Below, one piece after another: positions 33,098-42,878 of a DNA stretch of 64,000 bases. How positions within the stretch are numbered: position 1 is the stretch's first letter; every line of letters starts with the position of its first letter. The stretch is from Cafeteria roenbergensis. Lineage: Eukaryota > Sar > Bigyra > Bicosoecida > Cafeteriaceae. The stretch is taken from positions 372,001-436,000 of the forward strand of contig VLTN01000004.1 of the NCBI GenBank assembly GCA_008330645.1, read 5' to 3'. A program made the translations under genes and the position numbers. The notes under the pieces are model-generated. The model ran no database searches. It worked only from the letters and a program-made list of their open reading frames with translations, and was not told the origin of the DNA.

Positions 33098-34183
33098 TCA
33101 GGGGTCCCGGTGCTGGAAGGGCGGGACAGGCCTCGGCCCCACCGGCGGGCGAATGCCCCCCACGGCCAGCGAGGGCCACCCCGTCGACTTGTCCCACGTG
33201 AGGACCGCCTGCGTGAGCCGGCGTGGCTCGCCGAAGTTGTAGCTCTGCTGGTGTCCCATCCAGGTGTGGAACCACATCATCCAGGCGCCCTCCTCGCCCG
33301 CTTGCCCTCCTGCGGGGAGCTGCAGCACCGAGCAGTGGCCCGGGCCAACGAGGTCCCAGCCAGTCGCATTGTCGGCTGAGAGCAGGGGAGGCCCCCTCTT
33401 GGTCCAGTCGGTGGCGTTGATGGAGCTTCCCCTGGCCACGCCAACGGCGTAGCGGTCCATCATGTTGCCGCTGTAGAACAGGTACAGGCCCCCGCCGTTG
33501 CGGACGATCCAGGGGGCCTCCACGAGGGGGCCCTCCCACTGCTCTGAGGTCTGAAGCAGCTGCCACGGCGCGGGAGAGAGGACGCGCGTCGCGGAGGCGT
33601 CCAGCTCCACGGCGAGGATTCGGGTGGTCTCCCCCACCGCGTTGGCATCGGTCTTGTACACGAGGTGGACGTGACCGTCCTCGATGAAGAGCGTGGGGTC
33701 GATGAGCCCGATGGGGTCGGGATGCGACAGCAGCGGCTTGTCCAGCGGGTGCCGCCACGGCCCCATGGGGCTCGAGGCGGTGGCCACGCCGATGGAGTGT
33801 TGCGTGGACGCAGCGCCCCCGGCGCGAGCGCAGTAGACCATGACGAAAGAGCCGTTGTGAAGCTTGTGCACTTCCGGCGCCCAGAACAACCCGCCGCCGG
33901 CCCACGACGGCTCCGTGCCTTTGGGGAACGCGACGCCCTCGCTCTTCCACGTCACCAGGTCCTTGCTCGAGTGAACTGGAAACGTCCCTTCCGAGGTCCC
34001 ACCTGTTGTGAACGCCAGAAAGCGCCCATCGTGGTGAATGACTCCGGGGTCCGGCGTGTTGGCTGTACCCACCGGGTTGGAGAACGTCGCCTGCCCCACC
34101 GCGGCGCCAGCCGGCGAGGTGGCTGGGAGGGCGAACGCGCTGGCGACCGCTGCAGCGGCCAGAGCCAGGCCAAAGCCCCGCAT
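33098..34183 (-). CDS. Secreted GH43-type glycoside hydrolase (arabinanase/xylosidase-like)
   Basis: Intronless, 361 residues starting at a signal peptide (M-R-G-F-G-L-A-L-A-A-A..., cleavage probably near S-P-A-G-A-A). The five-bladed propeller motifs of clan GH-F are all visible: D45 in N-T-P-D-P-G-V-I (general base), D162 in G-L-I-D-P-T-L-F (pKa modulator) and E222 in V-E-A-P-W-I-V (general acid). F-W-A-P-E-V-H and Y-L-F-Y-S-G-N also fit. The length is that of a single-domain GH43. It likely attacks arabinan, arabinoxylan or related polysaccharide outside the cell or in a digestive vacuole; exact linkage cannot be read. Head-to-head with TTI1 across 220 bp. Confidence 0.92.
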   Translation of the reverse strand: MRGFGLALAAAAVASAFALPATSPAGAAVGQATFSNPVGTANTPDPGVIHHDGRFLAFTTGGTSEGTFPVHSSKDLVTWKSEGVAFPKGTEPSWAGGGLFWAPEVHKLHNGSFVMVYCARAGGAASTQHSIGVATASSPMGPWRHPLDKPLLSHPDPIGLIDPTLFIEDGHVHLVYKTDANAVGETTRILAVELDASATRVLSPAPWQLLQTSEQWEGPLVEAPWIVRNGGGLYLFYSGNMMDRYAVGVARGSSINATDWTKRGPPLLSADNATGWDLVGPGHCSVLQLPAGGQAGEEGAWMMWFHTWMGHQQSYNFGEPRRLTQAVLTWDKSTGWPSLAVGGIRPPVGPRPVPPFQHRDP

Positions 34184-34403
34184 CAGCCCCGCTTTGCGCT
34201 GGGGTGAGCCCAGGGTTGCAGTCGCCGCGTGCGAGACAGCTCTCCTTGCGCGCCGCGCAATATTGGGCAGAGCCGAGCGCCCGCGACGGCACGCAGCAAA
34301 CCAATTGTGGACGCGCAGCGCCCCGCTCCCGCACACGGCCACGCCGGGCAGGGAGCGCGCTGCGCCGGCGGCCCTTCACGGCCATTCTTCGGCCCGGGCC
34401 GGC
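34184..34403. promoter_or_regulatory. Divergent promoter, GH43 / TTI1, with CAATATTG palindrome
   Basis: GCGCAATATTGGGC (34255-34268) contains the palindrome CAATATTG, centred about 79 bp upstream of the GH43 start and about 140 bp upstream of TTI1. A CCAAT-type ACCAATTGTGG lies at 34300-34310, nearer TTI1. Both are conspicuous A/T islands in a GC-rich gap. Confidence 0.45.
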
Positions 34404-37400
34404 ATGTCCAAGGCCGAGCGCAGCAGCGTCCAAAAGGCCTTCGGGCTCCTCAAGGATGACTACGAGCGAGTGCTCACGGTGTACCAACAGCGGCGGCTGG
34501 GCGGCCCGCGCTTTGGGAAGGCGTCCTCTGACGTAGACGCGTTTGACGGCATGCGCCGGGCGATTCAGGCCGCCGCTGCTGCGAGCCCTGAGGGCCTGAC
34601 CGGCTGCTCCGACTATGTGCTGATTCCCTTGCTGCTCGCTAGTGGGCCCCCAGAAGCCGGCGAGCCGGGAAAACTGGCGGCAGCAGTACCGAATGCGCCC
34701 AGCAAGCCTCCTGGCGGCAGCGAGGCCGCGTCGCGTGCGATGGTTGGCGACATGGCGTTCGAGGCGGCTCTCAAGGCGCTGCTTGCCCTCGTCGAGGCTG
34801 TGCCTTGGAGCGCCCTGGCCAAGGACCCAGCGCGCGTCGTGGACATTGCGGAGCGCTGCGCGGCCGCAGTGGCCCCCTCCGACGCACCCGTCCGCGCCAC
34901 CGCGCAGGCCGGACTGCCACGCGCCACGCCGGCTGCCGTGTTTTCCGAGGAGTGCCGCGGCGCGGGGTGTGACCTGCTTTCGGCCCTGCTGCAGAGAATG
35001 AGGCGCCACCCGCCGTCGCAGCGGGGCCCCGCGTCCGGCGCTGGGGCCACCGGCGCAGCCAATGGCGCGGCGACGCCGCAGTCGGCAGGCGCTGCCGGTG
35101 CGCCCAGCACCACTCTGCTCATGCCCCCGCTACACCGCCCGGACTGGATGGCGCGCGTCTTGGCAGGAGCTGCCGACGAGCTGGAACGCCCTGCCCGCAC
35201 CTCGGGGGGCGCTGCCAAGCGCTCTGCCGCCCTGCTCATCGCCACAGCCGCAGAAGTCACGGCGAGCGCGGTCCCCGCCGGCGCTGCCGGCGCCGCCCCC
35301 GCTGTCGCGATCTTCCTCCCGAGCCCGCTGCGGCTCCTCCCCCTGCTCCCTGGCCTCGCCACTGCCCTGGCCGCGCTGGTGGCCTCGCGGTCGCGGCGCG
35401 GCGGAGGGCGCCGGGCCGCTGCTGGGGCCCTCCTGGCCCTCCCTGGCAGGCCCGTAGGGTCCTCGCCCGCGCCCTCGTCCGGCGTGCGGGCGCGGCCGGT
35501 GCAGCTCCTCCTCAGTGGGCAGGGCAACGACGACACGGCGATGCCGGCGCCGGCCGACGCAGCGGCAGCAGCGGCAGCAGCGGCCGCGCCCGAAGCATCG
35601 AACGCGCCCCTGCTGGGTGCTGCCGGCGCCTGGAACCACGCGGCGACGGGATCGCGCGTGGGCGCCGCGGTGATCGCAGAGGCGGCCGTGGCCCTGGCGC
35701 GGCTGGTGGCGCGCTGCCTCGACGACCGGTGGCTCCAGGCTCAGCGCCGCGCGGCGCCGGGCGTGCGGCCTCCGCTGCTGCCTGCCCCTCGCTCTGCCGG
35801 CGACGACTTGGAGCGTCTGCTCCGCGCGGCGGGCGCGGCCGGCCCTGCCGCTGTCCCTGCCGCGGCCGGTCGCGGGCCCGCCGGCGACGAGCCTCGAGAC
35901 CACGACGCAGGCGACGCGCAGACTGCAACTGCCGCCGCCGACGAGCCCCTTGCTCTGCCGGAGGGGGTCGTTCCGCCCGGCTTCGTCCTGGACAGCCAGT
36001 GGCTGGCCGCCGCGGCCGCTGCGCTCAGGCCGCTGCTTGCAAGGAGCCTTGCGGCTCTGCAGGCCGCGTCGACCCCCGCCTGCGCTGCAGCGGCCTCGGA
36101 GCTCTGCCACTGCATCCTGAGCAACGCTGCGCAGGCCCTGGCCGTGTCGGTTCCAGCCTCGGCGGCGGTGCCGGGGTCTGGCGGCCCTCGGCAAGGTCCC
36201 GTCCGGGCTGGGGGCGCAGCAGGCGAGGAGCGGATGCCTGTGGCAGAGCCAGACTGCTCACTTCACGCGGCAGCGCTGGAAGCAGTGGTCGCGAGCTCCC
36301 TCCGCTCACTTCGTCGGCAGAGCCGGGTGGACGGCAGGCCTCTGTCTCGTGCCGCGGTGTCGGAGGCGGCTCGCGACGCGCTTGTGCCGCTCGCTCGGGC
36401 CCCGGCCCTGCGGGAGGGCACGCTGCGCCGAATCCGTCAGCGGCTGCCCGCAGCTGCCGCGGCGCTCGCAGCGGCCGCGGGGGCAGGCGACGACGCGGGA
36501 GCAGAGGTCGCGGCCGCGCTAGTCGAGGCGCAGGTGTGCGTGGTTGGAGACGAGATGGCGCGGGCGGCGGCCGCGCTAGTGGCGGCGGGGGCCGATTGGG
36601 GGGGGCGGGACTTTTTCAGCTCGGCATCCGCCGAGCGCGGGCTGCGTGCCGTCGTGGAGGCGCTGGCTTCAGCGCTGGACGTGGACTCGGACGTGACGCT
36701 GCCTTCGCCAGCTGGCCACGCGCTGGCCGGCGAAGCGCCCCACACCCTCGCCGCGGCGCTGGCAGCGTGCAGCTCCCCGCATATCCCCTGCGTCGGCACG
36801 CGCTCCCGGGAGGCGCTGGAGGCGAGCGAGGCGCTGGCTCGCACGGTGGGCTGCATCGTGGCTTCGGGCGCAGGGCCGGGCACAGTGGCCGAGCTGTTCG
36901 GGTCCGTTTGGCGCGGCGCCACTGCGCAGCTGGTCAGGGACCTTCGCCGGGAGTGCCGGGCGGCCCACCGGCTGCTGCGGGAGTCACCCGACAGCGAATG
37001 GGGGGCGCTGTCTCTTGGCGAAGAGGCCTCCGACGACGAGGGCGAAGCGGGCCTCGATGGCCCGAGCGGCGACGAGAGTGGCGACGGCGGCGGCTTTGGG
37101 GACAACGCCGCCCCGGAAGGGGCTGGCGGCGATCGCGATCTGGCTGCGGCTTCTGCTGCTGCTGTTGCTGCTGCTTCTGATGGGGGCAGCGCTGGCGGCC
37201 AGGGCACGGACGAACCCGGCGTTCCGGCCCCCAGCGTCAGCGCCGACGATTCGGACAGGGGGCGTGCCGGGGCGGGCCTCGCGAAGGGGCAGCACGCCCC
37301 TCGCGAGCGCGCAGACGCTCGAGACGGCCGCCGCGGAGCCGGAGGCGCCGGCGGGCCTGGAGCCGGCAGGCTCGCCGGCGGGCCTGGAGCCGGAGGCGCC

Positions 37401-40400
37401 GGCGGGCCTGGAGCCGGAGGCGCCGGCGGGCCTGGAGCCGGCAGGCTCGCCGGCCCGGCAGGCGCTGCCGCGCGTGAGCAGCCCCCCCCGCTTGGGATGA
37501 TGCGGGTGGCTGTTTTGTGCGCCGAGGGTGCCATCGACGAGCTGCGAGCCGCTGGCGACCTGGGCGGCGCCCGCGTCGTGGCTGCGGCAGTGGCAGCCGC
37601 TGCGTCGGCCGGCATGGACGACTCTGTGCCCACGCTTCCAAGCATCGCCGCGCGCCGCCGAGGAGCCAACGACGCCAGCGACGCGGACGGCCGCGTCGGC
37701 GCGGCCGGCGGCGCCGGCGAGTTCGTCTCCACTCGCTTCGGCCCGAGGCTGCGCCGCGGCCTCACCGACGGACGGCGCCAACGCGGCGGCGGGCGGCACG
37801 AGCCCGGGGCCGTCGCGCCGCCTTCCCCGGCTGAATGGGCCGCGGCGGCTGCCGCGAGCGGGCTGCTCTCCTGGGCGGTGTCGGCGGCGAGGCTGCCTGC
37901 CTCGGCCGTCTCGCTTGTGTGGAGCCCGCTGGCAACGGTGCCGCGGGGCGCGGCGCTGGCTCCTGGCGGCCGCTTCGTCGACGCGGAGGACTTGGACGAG
38001 ACTGGCGAGCGGGCGGAGGCGGAGGCAGCAGCCACGGCGTCATCACTTCCCGCCCTCCGGGGAGCGGCCCTCTCGCTGCCTTGCTCGCTCGCCAGGCGGT
38101 TCGGGTGGGCACGAGCACTGCAGCTCCGAGCCGTTTCGGTGGCCATTGCGTCGCTCGGCGTGGGCGCCGCGTCGCTCACGCCCTCGCTGCTGGGACCGTT
38201 GATGCGCGGCGCTGCCAGCGCCGCCGCCGCAGGGGGCGGCGCAGGCTCGACTCCTGCACCGGGCGGCGGGCAGACGGGCTCCGGCGCGGCCGCTGAGGGG
38301 GGGGGCATCTTCGCCGACGCACACCGCGGCAGCGCCGACGGCTCGAGCGTGGTTGCGCTGGCCAGCGCTGCGACCCTGCGCGTGTTGGCCGACGCCATCG
38401 CTGCCGAACCGGCTGCCACAGCCAGCGTGCGGCTGCCCCCGCAGCACTCCGTTCCCCGGTCGGCCCTGTGCGAGGCCCCGTCCCCGGCGTCTCTCATCGC
38501 GTTGCACATTGATGTCATCGCTGAGCGGCTGTGCGTGGACCTGACGACCAACGCGAGGCTGTCGAGCGCCTCGCGCGCCGCCAGCTGGGCGCTTGCCGCC
38601 CTCAGCGCAGAGGCGGACGCGCGGACGGCCGTGGGTCCCGTCTCCGACCTCGCCAGGGCGCTGCTGGCCGCCCTCGAGACCGAGCGCACGGACAGCGCGT
38701 TCGGGGCGAGGGCCGTTCCCGCCCTCCTCGGCGCGCTCGCGCAGGTTGCCTACTCGCTGGGTGACGCTGCGGCGCGTGGAGCCGCGCTAAGGATCTACCA
38801 GCGAGGCAGGGGCGGCGCTGCCGCGGCCCTGGCCATTGAGGGCGGCGAGGCCGGGGACCACGCCCGAAGCAGCGGCGCGTCGGCAGCGGCATCACCGGAC
38901 CCTGACGCTGCCGGCTGGAGCGGCGCGACGCCGGCCGATGCGGTGCTGCGGTCGGCCCGGGTGCGGACGACCCGCGCGGCGAAGCGCGTGGACCCGGTAT
39001 CGGGAAGGGACGAGGGTGTGTGGGGTGACTTCGCCAGCTGGCGCGCGCTCGAGGCGCGCTCTGGCGGCTTCGCGACTCTATCGCTCTCCAGCCGCCCCTC
39101 GCCGGCGCCCTCCTCGCGCGTGCGTCGCGTTGTTGCTCTCATCCTGCACCGCACGCGGCAGCACGTCGGCTCCCACGTTCCAGCCGTCGCCGGGGCTGCG
39201 CTGCGCGTGGCAGTTGCTGGCGCCGCCACCCTCGGCAGCCTCCCAGGGCTCGTGAACCCGGTGCTGTTTCGCATCACACCGCAGCTCCTGGCGCGCCTCA
39301 CGGCCCCCTTCGCCCCCGAGATGCGCGAGGTGGCCGCGGCAGCTCTGGCGGAGCTTGCAGGGACGGCGGCGGCAGGCGACTTTCTCAGGCTGCGCTTCAC
39401 GGAGGCGGCGCTTCCGGGGCTCGTGGCCTCGTTGGCGGAGGACCTCCACTGGCTGCGGCCGGCACAAGCTGCGTGGAGCGGCGCCAAGCGCGGCGGGGCG
39501 GCAGCCGGCGGCGGCGCGCCAAGCGCGAGGACGCGGCTCGAGATCGGGACGGCGGAAGGCGCTGCCCGCAAGTCTGTGGCGGAGACTCTGGCCGACGAGG
39601 TGCGCCGCGGCTCTGGCCGTGGGGAAGATGGCCCCTCTGCCGGAGCGCCCGCGGCGCGGGCAGCGCCCCCCCCGCCCCAGGCGCCCCGGCAGGCGGGGCT
39701 GAGCTCGCTTGGCCGGTACGGGCGGCTGCAGCTGGCTGTGCTGCAGGCGCTCCAGCAGCTCTGCCGCCCAGTGTTCGTCCATGACGACCCGGGCCGAGGG
39801 AGCGAGGACGACTACAAGGGCCCGGGCGAACCGGACCTGGCACCCGACAGGGTGGACGACCGCGGGAGGGTTTGGAAAGCGATGAAGGCCAGGCAGGACC
39901 GCCGCAGGGGGGCAGCGGCAGGGTCCACGGGCGCCGAGGGCGCGGCTGGTGAGGAGGGCGCACAGCCAGACCAGGCGCAAGCCGCCGACGCCGGCGACAC
40001 CCCCAGAACCCCGGAGGGGTCGGTGAGCGAGGGCCGGCTTGCGCCTTCGATGCTCCTCCCCCACGTATGGCAGCTTCTGGTGATGGCTTCGGCGTTTCTT
40101 CACGACGAGTCGCCGCCCCCGCTGCAGCGCGCCGCGGGCGCCCTGGTTGCCAGGCTTGCCAAGGACGTCGACGGCCACGCTGTTTGGGCCTTTCTTGCGC
40201 GGGTGGGCCCGGTTCGGGCAATCGTGCCGCCGCAGTCCGCCCTCCGGCCGGCCCCAGAGCAGGCCAGCCGGCCGTTGTACGGCGAGCCGCCGGCGGGCAC
40301 AGCTGCTGGCAGCGCAGCGCCTGCGGCCCCGGCCGCTGGTTCGCCCGCTGCTCTGGCTGAGGGCACCCCCGCCGCCGCTGGACCCGACGCGAGCGATGCC

Positions 40401-41345
40401 GCAGTCGTCGCCGCGCGGGATCGGGGCGCTTCCGTGGCTCCGGCCCGTGGACAGGCTGCGGGCGAGGCGGCGGCGCCGCGCAACATGCTCACGGGCTGGC
40501 TGCTGGACGCGGCAGCGCCGCTGGTGGAGCTCCCAAGCGTCGTGATGGGACCGCCCTGCGGGCGGGAAGGCCCCCTGCCGTCGTCCAAGCCGGCTGCCAC
40601 GGCAGAGCTTCGCCTGCGACGCTCGGCAGCCGCGGCCGTGTCTGTTGCAGACGCAGTCAACCCCGTGCCGTCCAACCTGGAGCTGACGGCCGGCCAGATC
40701 GATGCCCTGGCTCACGCCGCGAGTGCCGGGACGGAGGCGAGCGCGCGGGGGAGCGCGACTGGCTCCGGGCCGGAGCGCAGCACCGTGCTGCAGCTGCGCC
40801 CGGCGCCGGACCGCAGGGGCCCGGCGGGCGAGCAGGACGACCGTCTGGTGCTGGCTGCGGGCCTGCGCGGGGCGGCCGCGCCGTGGAAGCTCCCTGCGGA
40901 AGCGCTCCCTGAGGGCGCGGGTGCGGCTGCGCTGGTGACGCGGGAGGCGATGGCAAGGGTCCGCGTGCCCGGCTTGCCGCTGCGGGGGGCGGAGGCAGCG
41001 ATGGTGGCGCTTCACGCCGCGCCGGCCTCTCTTCGGCCGAGGGCAGACCACGCTCCTGGGCGCACGCTCCCCAGTGGGTCCATGTCGGCCGCTAGGGTGA
41101 TGCTGGCTGCTCTTCGCGAGACCTCCCACAACGAGGAGCCGAGCACTGCACCGGGGGCGGGGACGCCTGGCGCCCTAGTCTCGACGTCGGTCAACGCGGC
41201 TGCGTTCACGCAGCTGGAGCCCGCGCCGTCGCTGCAGGTCAGCTCGGCGGGTATTGGGGCGCGCGTGGCTGGCCTGCTTCGGTGCGGGAACGTGTGGGCG
41301 GGTCTGCAGGTTGCGGTCGCGTCCCAACGCTCGCTTCTGGGTTGA
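34404..41345 (+). CDS. TTI1: TTI1, HEAT-repeat subunit of the TTT (TEL2-TTI1-TTI2) complex
   Basis: Intronless, 2,313 residues, about twice the length of human TTI1. The N-terminal S-D-Y-V-L-I-P-L-L-L (about residue 68) corresponds to the family's E-Y-V-L-F-P-L block. The C-terminal third keeps the order of human TTI1: a HEAT helix V-V-A-L-I-L-H (about 1575), G-D-F-L-R-L-R-F (about 1658), G-R-L-Q-L-A-V-L-Q-A-L (about 1775) and a final array with P-L-Q-R-A-A-G-A-L. Between these, long Ala/Gly/Asp-rich insertions (for example residues 863-1033) swell the protein. TTI1 works with HSP90 co-chaperones to mature PIKK kinases such as mTOR and ATM/ATR. The family call rests on motif order, not full alignment. 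The start follows the first ATG in the long frame after a stop-free leader. Confidence 0.82.
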   Translation: MSKAERSSVQKAFGLLKDDYERVLTVYQQRRLGGPRFGKASSDVDAFDGMRRAIQAAAAASPEGLTGCSDYVLIPLLLASGPPEAGEPGKLAAAVPNAPSKPPGGSEAASRAMVGDMAFEAALKALLALVEAVPWSALAKDPARVVDIAERCAAAVAPSDAPVRATAQAGLPRATPAAVFSEECRGAGCDLLSALLQRMRRHPPSQRGPASGAGATGAANGAATPQSAGAAGAPSTTLLMPPLHRPDWMARVLAGAADELERPARTSGGAAKRSAALLIATAAEVTASAVPAGAAGAAPAVAIFLPSPLRLLPLLPGLATALAALVASRSRRGGGRRAAAGALLALPGRPVGSSPAPSSGVRARPVQLLLSGQGNDDTAMPAPADAAAAAAAAAAPEASNAPLLGAAGAWNHAATGSRVGAAVIAEAAVALARLVARCLDDRWLQAQRRAAPGVRPPLLPAPRSAGDDLERLLRAAGAAGPAAVPAAAGRGPAGDEPRDHDAGDAQTATAAADEPLALPEGVVPPGFVLDSQWLAAAAAALRPLLARSLAALQAASTPACAAAASELCHCILSNAAQALAVSVPASAAVPGSGGPRQGPVRAGGAAGEERMPVAEPDCSLHAAALEAVVASSLRSLRRQSRVDGRPLSRAAVSEAARDALVPLARAPALREGTLRRIRQRLPAAAAALAAAAGAGDDAGAEVAAALVEAQVCVVGDEMARAAAALVAAGADWGGRDFFSSASAERGLRAVVEALASALDVDSDVTLPSPAGHALAGEAPHTLAAALAACSSPHIPCVGTRSREALEASEALARTVGCIVASGAGPGTVAELFGSVWRGATAQLVRDLRRECRAAHRLLRESPDSEWGALSLGEEASDDEGEAGLDGPSGDESGDGGGFGDNAAPEGAGGDRDLAAASAAAVAAASDGGSAGGQGTDEPGVPAPSVSADDSDRGRAGAGLAKGQHAPRERADARDGRRGAGGAGGPGAGRLAGGPGAGGAGGPGAGGAGGPGAGRLAGPAGAAAREQPPPLGMMRVAVLCAEGAIDELRAAGDLGGARVVAAAVAAAASAGMDDSVPTLPSIAARRRGANDASDADGRVGAAGGAGEFVSTRFGPRLRRGLTDGRRQRGGGRHEPGAVAPPSPAEWAAAAAASGLLSWAVSAARLPASAVSLVWSPLATVPRGAALAPGGRFVDAEDLDETGERAEAEAAATASSLPALRGAALSLPCSLARRFGWARALQLRAVSVAIASLGVGAASLTPSLLGPLMRGAASAAAAGGGAGSTPAPGGGQTGSGAAAEGGGIFADAHRGSADGSSVVALASAATLRVLADAIAAEPAATASVRLPPQHSVPRSALCEAPSPASLIALHIDVIAERLCVDLTTNARLSSASRAASWALAALSAEADARTAVGPVSDLARALLAALETERTDSAFGARAVPALLGALAQVAYSLGDAAARGAALRIYQRGRGGAAAALAIEGGEAGDHARSSGASAAASPDPDAAGWSGATPADAVLRSARVRTTRAAKRVDPVSGRDEGVWGDFASWRALEARSGGFATLSLSSRPSPAPSSRVRRVVALILHRTRQHVGSHVPAVAGAALRVAVAGAATLGSLPGLVNPVLFRITPQLLARLTAPFAPEMREVAAAALAELAGTAAAGDFLRLRFTEAALPGLVASLAEDLHWLRPAQAAWSGAKRGGAAAGGGAPSARTRLEIGTAEGAARKSVAETLADEVRRGSGRGEDGPSAGAPAARAAPPPPQAPRQAGLSSLGRYGRLQLAVLQALQQLCRPVFVHDDPGRGSEDDYKGPGEPDLAPDRVDDRGRVWKAMKARQDRRRGAAAGSTGAEGAAGEEGAQPDQAQAADAGDTPRTPEGSVSEGRLAPSMLLPHVWQLLVMASAFLHDESPPPLQRAAGALVARLAKDVDGHAVWAFLARVGPVRAIVPPQSALRPAPEQASRPLYGEPPAGTAAGSAAPAAPAAGSPAALAEGTPAAAGPDASDAAVVAARDRGASVAPARGQAAGEAAAPRNMLTGWLLDAAAPLVELPSVVMGPPCGREGPLPSSKPAATAELRLRRSAAAAVSVADAVNPVPSNLELTAGQIDALAHAASAGTEASARGSATGSGPERSTVLQLRPAPDRRGPAGEQDDRLVLAAGLRGAAAPWKLPAEALPEGAGAAALVTREAMARVRVPGLPLRGAEAAMVALHAAPASLRPRADHAPGRTLPSGSMSAARVMLAALRETSHNEEPSTAPGAGTPGALVSTSVNAAAFTQLEPAPSLQVSSAGIGARVAGLLRCGNVWAGLQVAVASQRSLLG
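37337..37455 (+). repeat. 24/27-bp minisatellite inside TTI1
   Basis: Tandem units GGCCTGGAGCCGGAGGCGCC plus GGCG (24 bp) alternate with a 27-bp variant carrying GCAGGCTCG. Both are multiples of three, and they encode Gly-Ala-Gly-Pro-rich repeats in an already disordered insert. Confidence 0.85.
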
Positions 41346-41815
41346 GTGGTTTTGCTTGCTGTGCGGACCGCTCTTTGCCGTGGCCGGTCCTGGGCGCTGC
41401 CTGTCGAGCTGCCGCAGCGTGTGGGGGCAGTGCGTCGCGTGGTGGCGCCAACGGCGAGCTTCGGGTGCCCATTTGTCTGCCGTCGGTGATGTTCATGCAC
41501 ACACAGCCGTGCGCTTGGCGAAGCAACCGGAAACGCCGCCATGCGCCACTGAGGCGCAGACAACACCGAGCCAGCGAGCTGGGCGCCGCCCGTCCCTCAC
41601 GGGATGGGCGGGCCAAGCTGGCGTCCCTCGCGACCCTGGTGGCGCAGCGGTACGGGGCGGGCCCCATCTGTGCCATGCAACGCCCAGCCAACGAGGCCAG
41701 CTGGGCGAGCCGGAACTGCACAGAGGGACGGTCCCCGTACCCGCCCCCGGCGCCTCCGAGCAGAGCTGCAAGGAGGACCGGGAAGTCCACGCAGGGTTCG
41801 TGTCCCTCGAGGGAC
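41346..41815. other. 470-bp convergent spacer, TTI1 / uS11
   Basis: A tail-to-tail gap. On the minus strand, a TGTGTGTGCATG stretch (plus coordinates 41494-41505) lies about 310 bp past the uS11 stop and may be a 3'-end signal. No RNA gene or ORF with protein-like composition was found. Confidence 0.35.
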
Positions 41816-42555
41816 TCAGAGGCGGCGACCGCGGCGGCCGGACTTGCGGCGAGTGCCGTCCGTGGGGATGGGGGTCACGTCCTCGATGCGGCCGATCTTG
41901 ATGCCCGAGCGGGCAAGGGCGCGGAGGGCGCTCTGGGCGCCGGGGCCGAGGGCGCGGGTGCGGGCACCGCCGGTGGCGCGGATCTTGATGTGCAGCGAGG
42001 TGATGCCGATCTTCTTGCAGCGCTCGGCCACGTCCTGGGCCGCGAGCATGGACGCGTACGGGGAGGACTCGTCGCGGTCGGCCTTCACCTTCATGCCGCC
42101 AGTCACGCGCACGATGGTTTCCCGGCCGGACAGGTCGGTGACGTGCTGCGAGCGGGTGCGGCGGGCGGACGGGAAAGCGAGGCGCAAGGGTCAGACCAAG
42201 CGAGGCTGGCGGGGGACGGAGGGCGGGCGGAGGGGCGGGGCGAGGGTGAGGGCGAGGACAGCGGCGCGCTGGCGAGGCGCTTCGCTGGCCCGGCGCGCGG
42301 CGCGAACTCACCACGAACGTGTCGTTGAAGCCGGCGTAGATGTGGGCCACACCGAAGAGGGGCTCGTCCTCCTTGAGGATGGGGCCGAGGCGGGTCACCT
42401 CCTCCACCTTGGTCTCCTTCTTGGCGGCCTTCTTGGACTGCGAACGTCGAGCAGCAAAGCAAAGCGCAGGTCGGGTGGCCGCACGAGCGCCAAGGGCGCA
42501 GGCGCGCGGGCGCCGCGGGCGGTCCCTGGCCGTCCGGGGCAGCGGTCCTCACCAT
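41816..42555 (-). CDS. RPS14: 40S ribosomal protein uS11 (RPS14)
   Basis: Three coding exons on the minus strand: 42555-42553 (the ATG only), 42437-42312 and 42145-41816, giving 152 residues against 151 in human. Intron 1 (115 bp, GTGAGG...TCGCAG) follows the ATG directly; intron 2 (166 bp, GTGAGT...CTCGCAG) lies between F-N-D-T-F-V and H-V-T-D-L-S-G. The mature protein shows the whole family sequence, including [34 protein letters not shown] and the basic R-R-G-R-R-L C-terminus that reaches the decoding site. It is one of two three-exon models of comparable certainty here, and an anchor for local splice-site rules. Divergent from the coiled-coil gene. Confidence 0.98.
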
Positions 42556-42878
42556 ATTGAACTGAAAGGGATCGGAGGCGGCAGACGACCGAAGCTGTGG
42601 TCCGGCGGGCGCGCCGAGCGGCTGCTGGCGTCACGGCTTTCGCTTGTCGAACAGCGCGCGGGCTCTGCCCGTCCGGCCAGGCGCCGGCTCTGCTGGCCAG
42701 ATGTTGCGCCCGCTACAACCAAAACGGCAGGCGCGCGCCGCCGAGTGCTGCAAGGGGCACGGCGGGTCCTCGCCGTCGGAGGGGCGGGCAGGCTCCCGGG
42801 GCTGGGCCGCGCCCGTTCGCTGGGCACAGCCCACGCGGCGGAGACCGCCCGGAATCCGGGCCGCTGCCCGCGCTTGCA
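42556..42878. promoter_or_regulatory. Divergent promoter, uS11 / coiled-coil gene
   Basis: A 323-bp head-to-head gap. Minor A/T-bearing segments are GGCTTTCGCTTGTCGAAC (42636-42653) and CAACCAAAACGGC (42716-42728). I see no TATA box close to either start. Confidence 0.3.

Noticed and set aside
32697-35009. 770-codon minus-strand frame
   Set aside because: It overlaps the GH43 gene in another frame and reads Arg/Gly/His-rich, while the GH43 frame has all catalytic residues.
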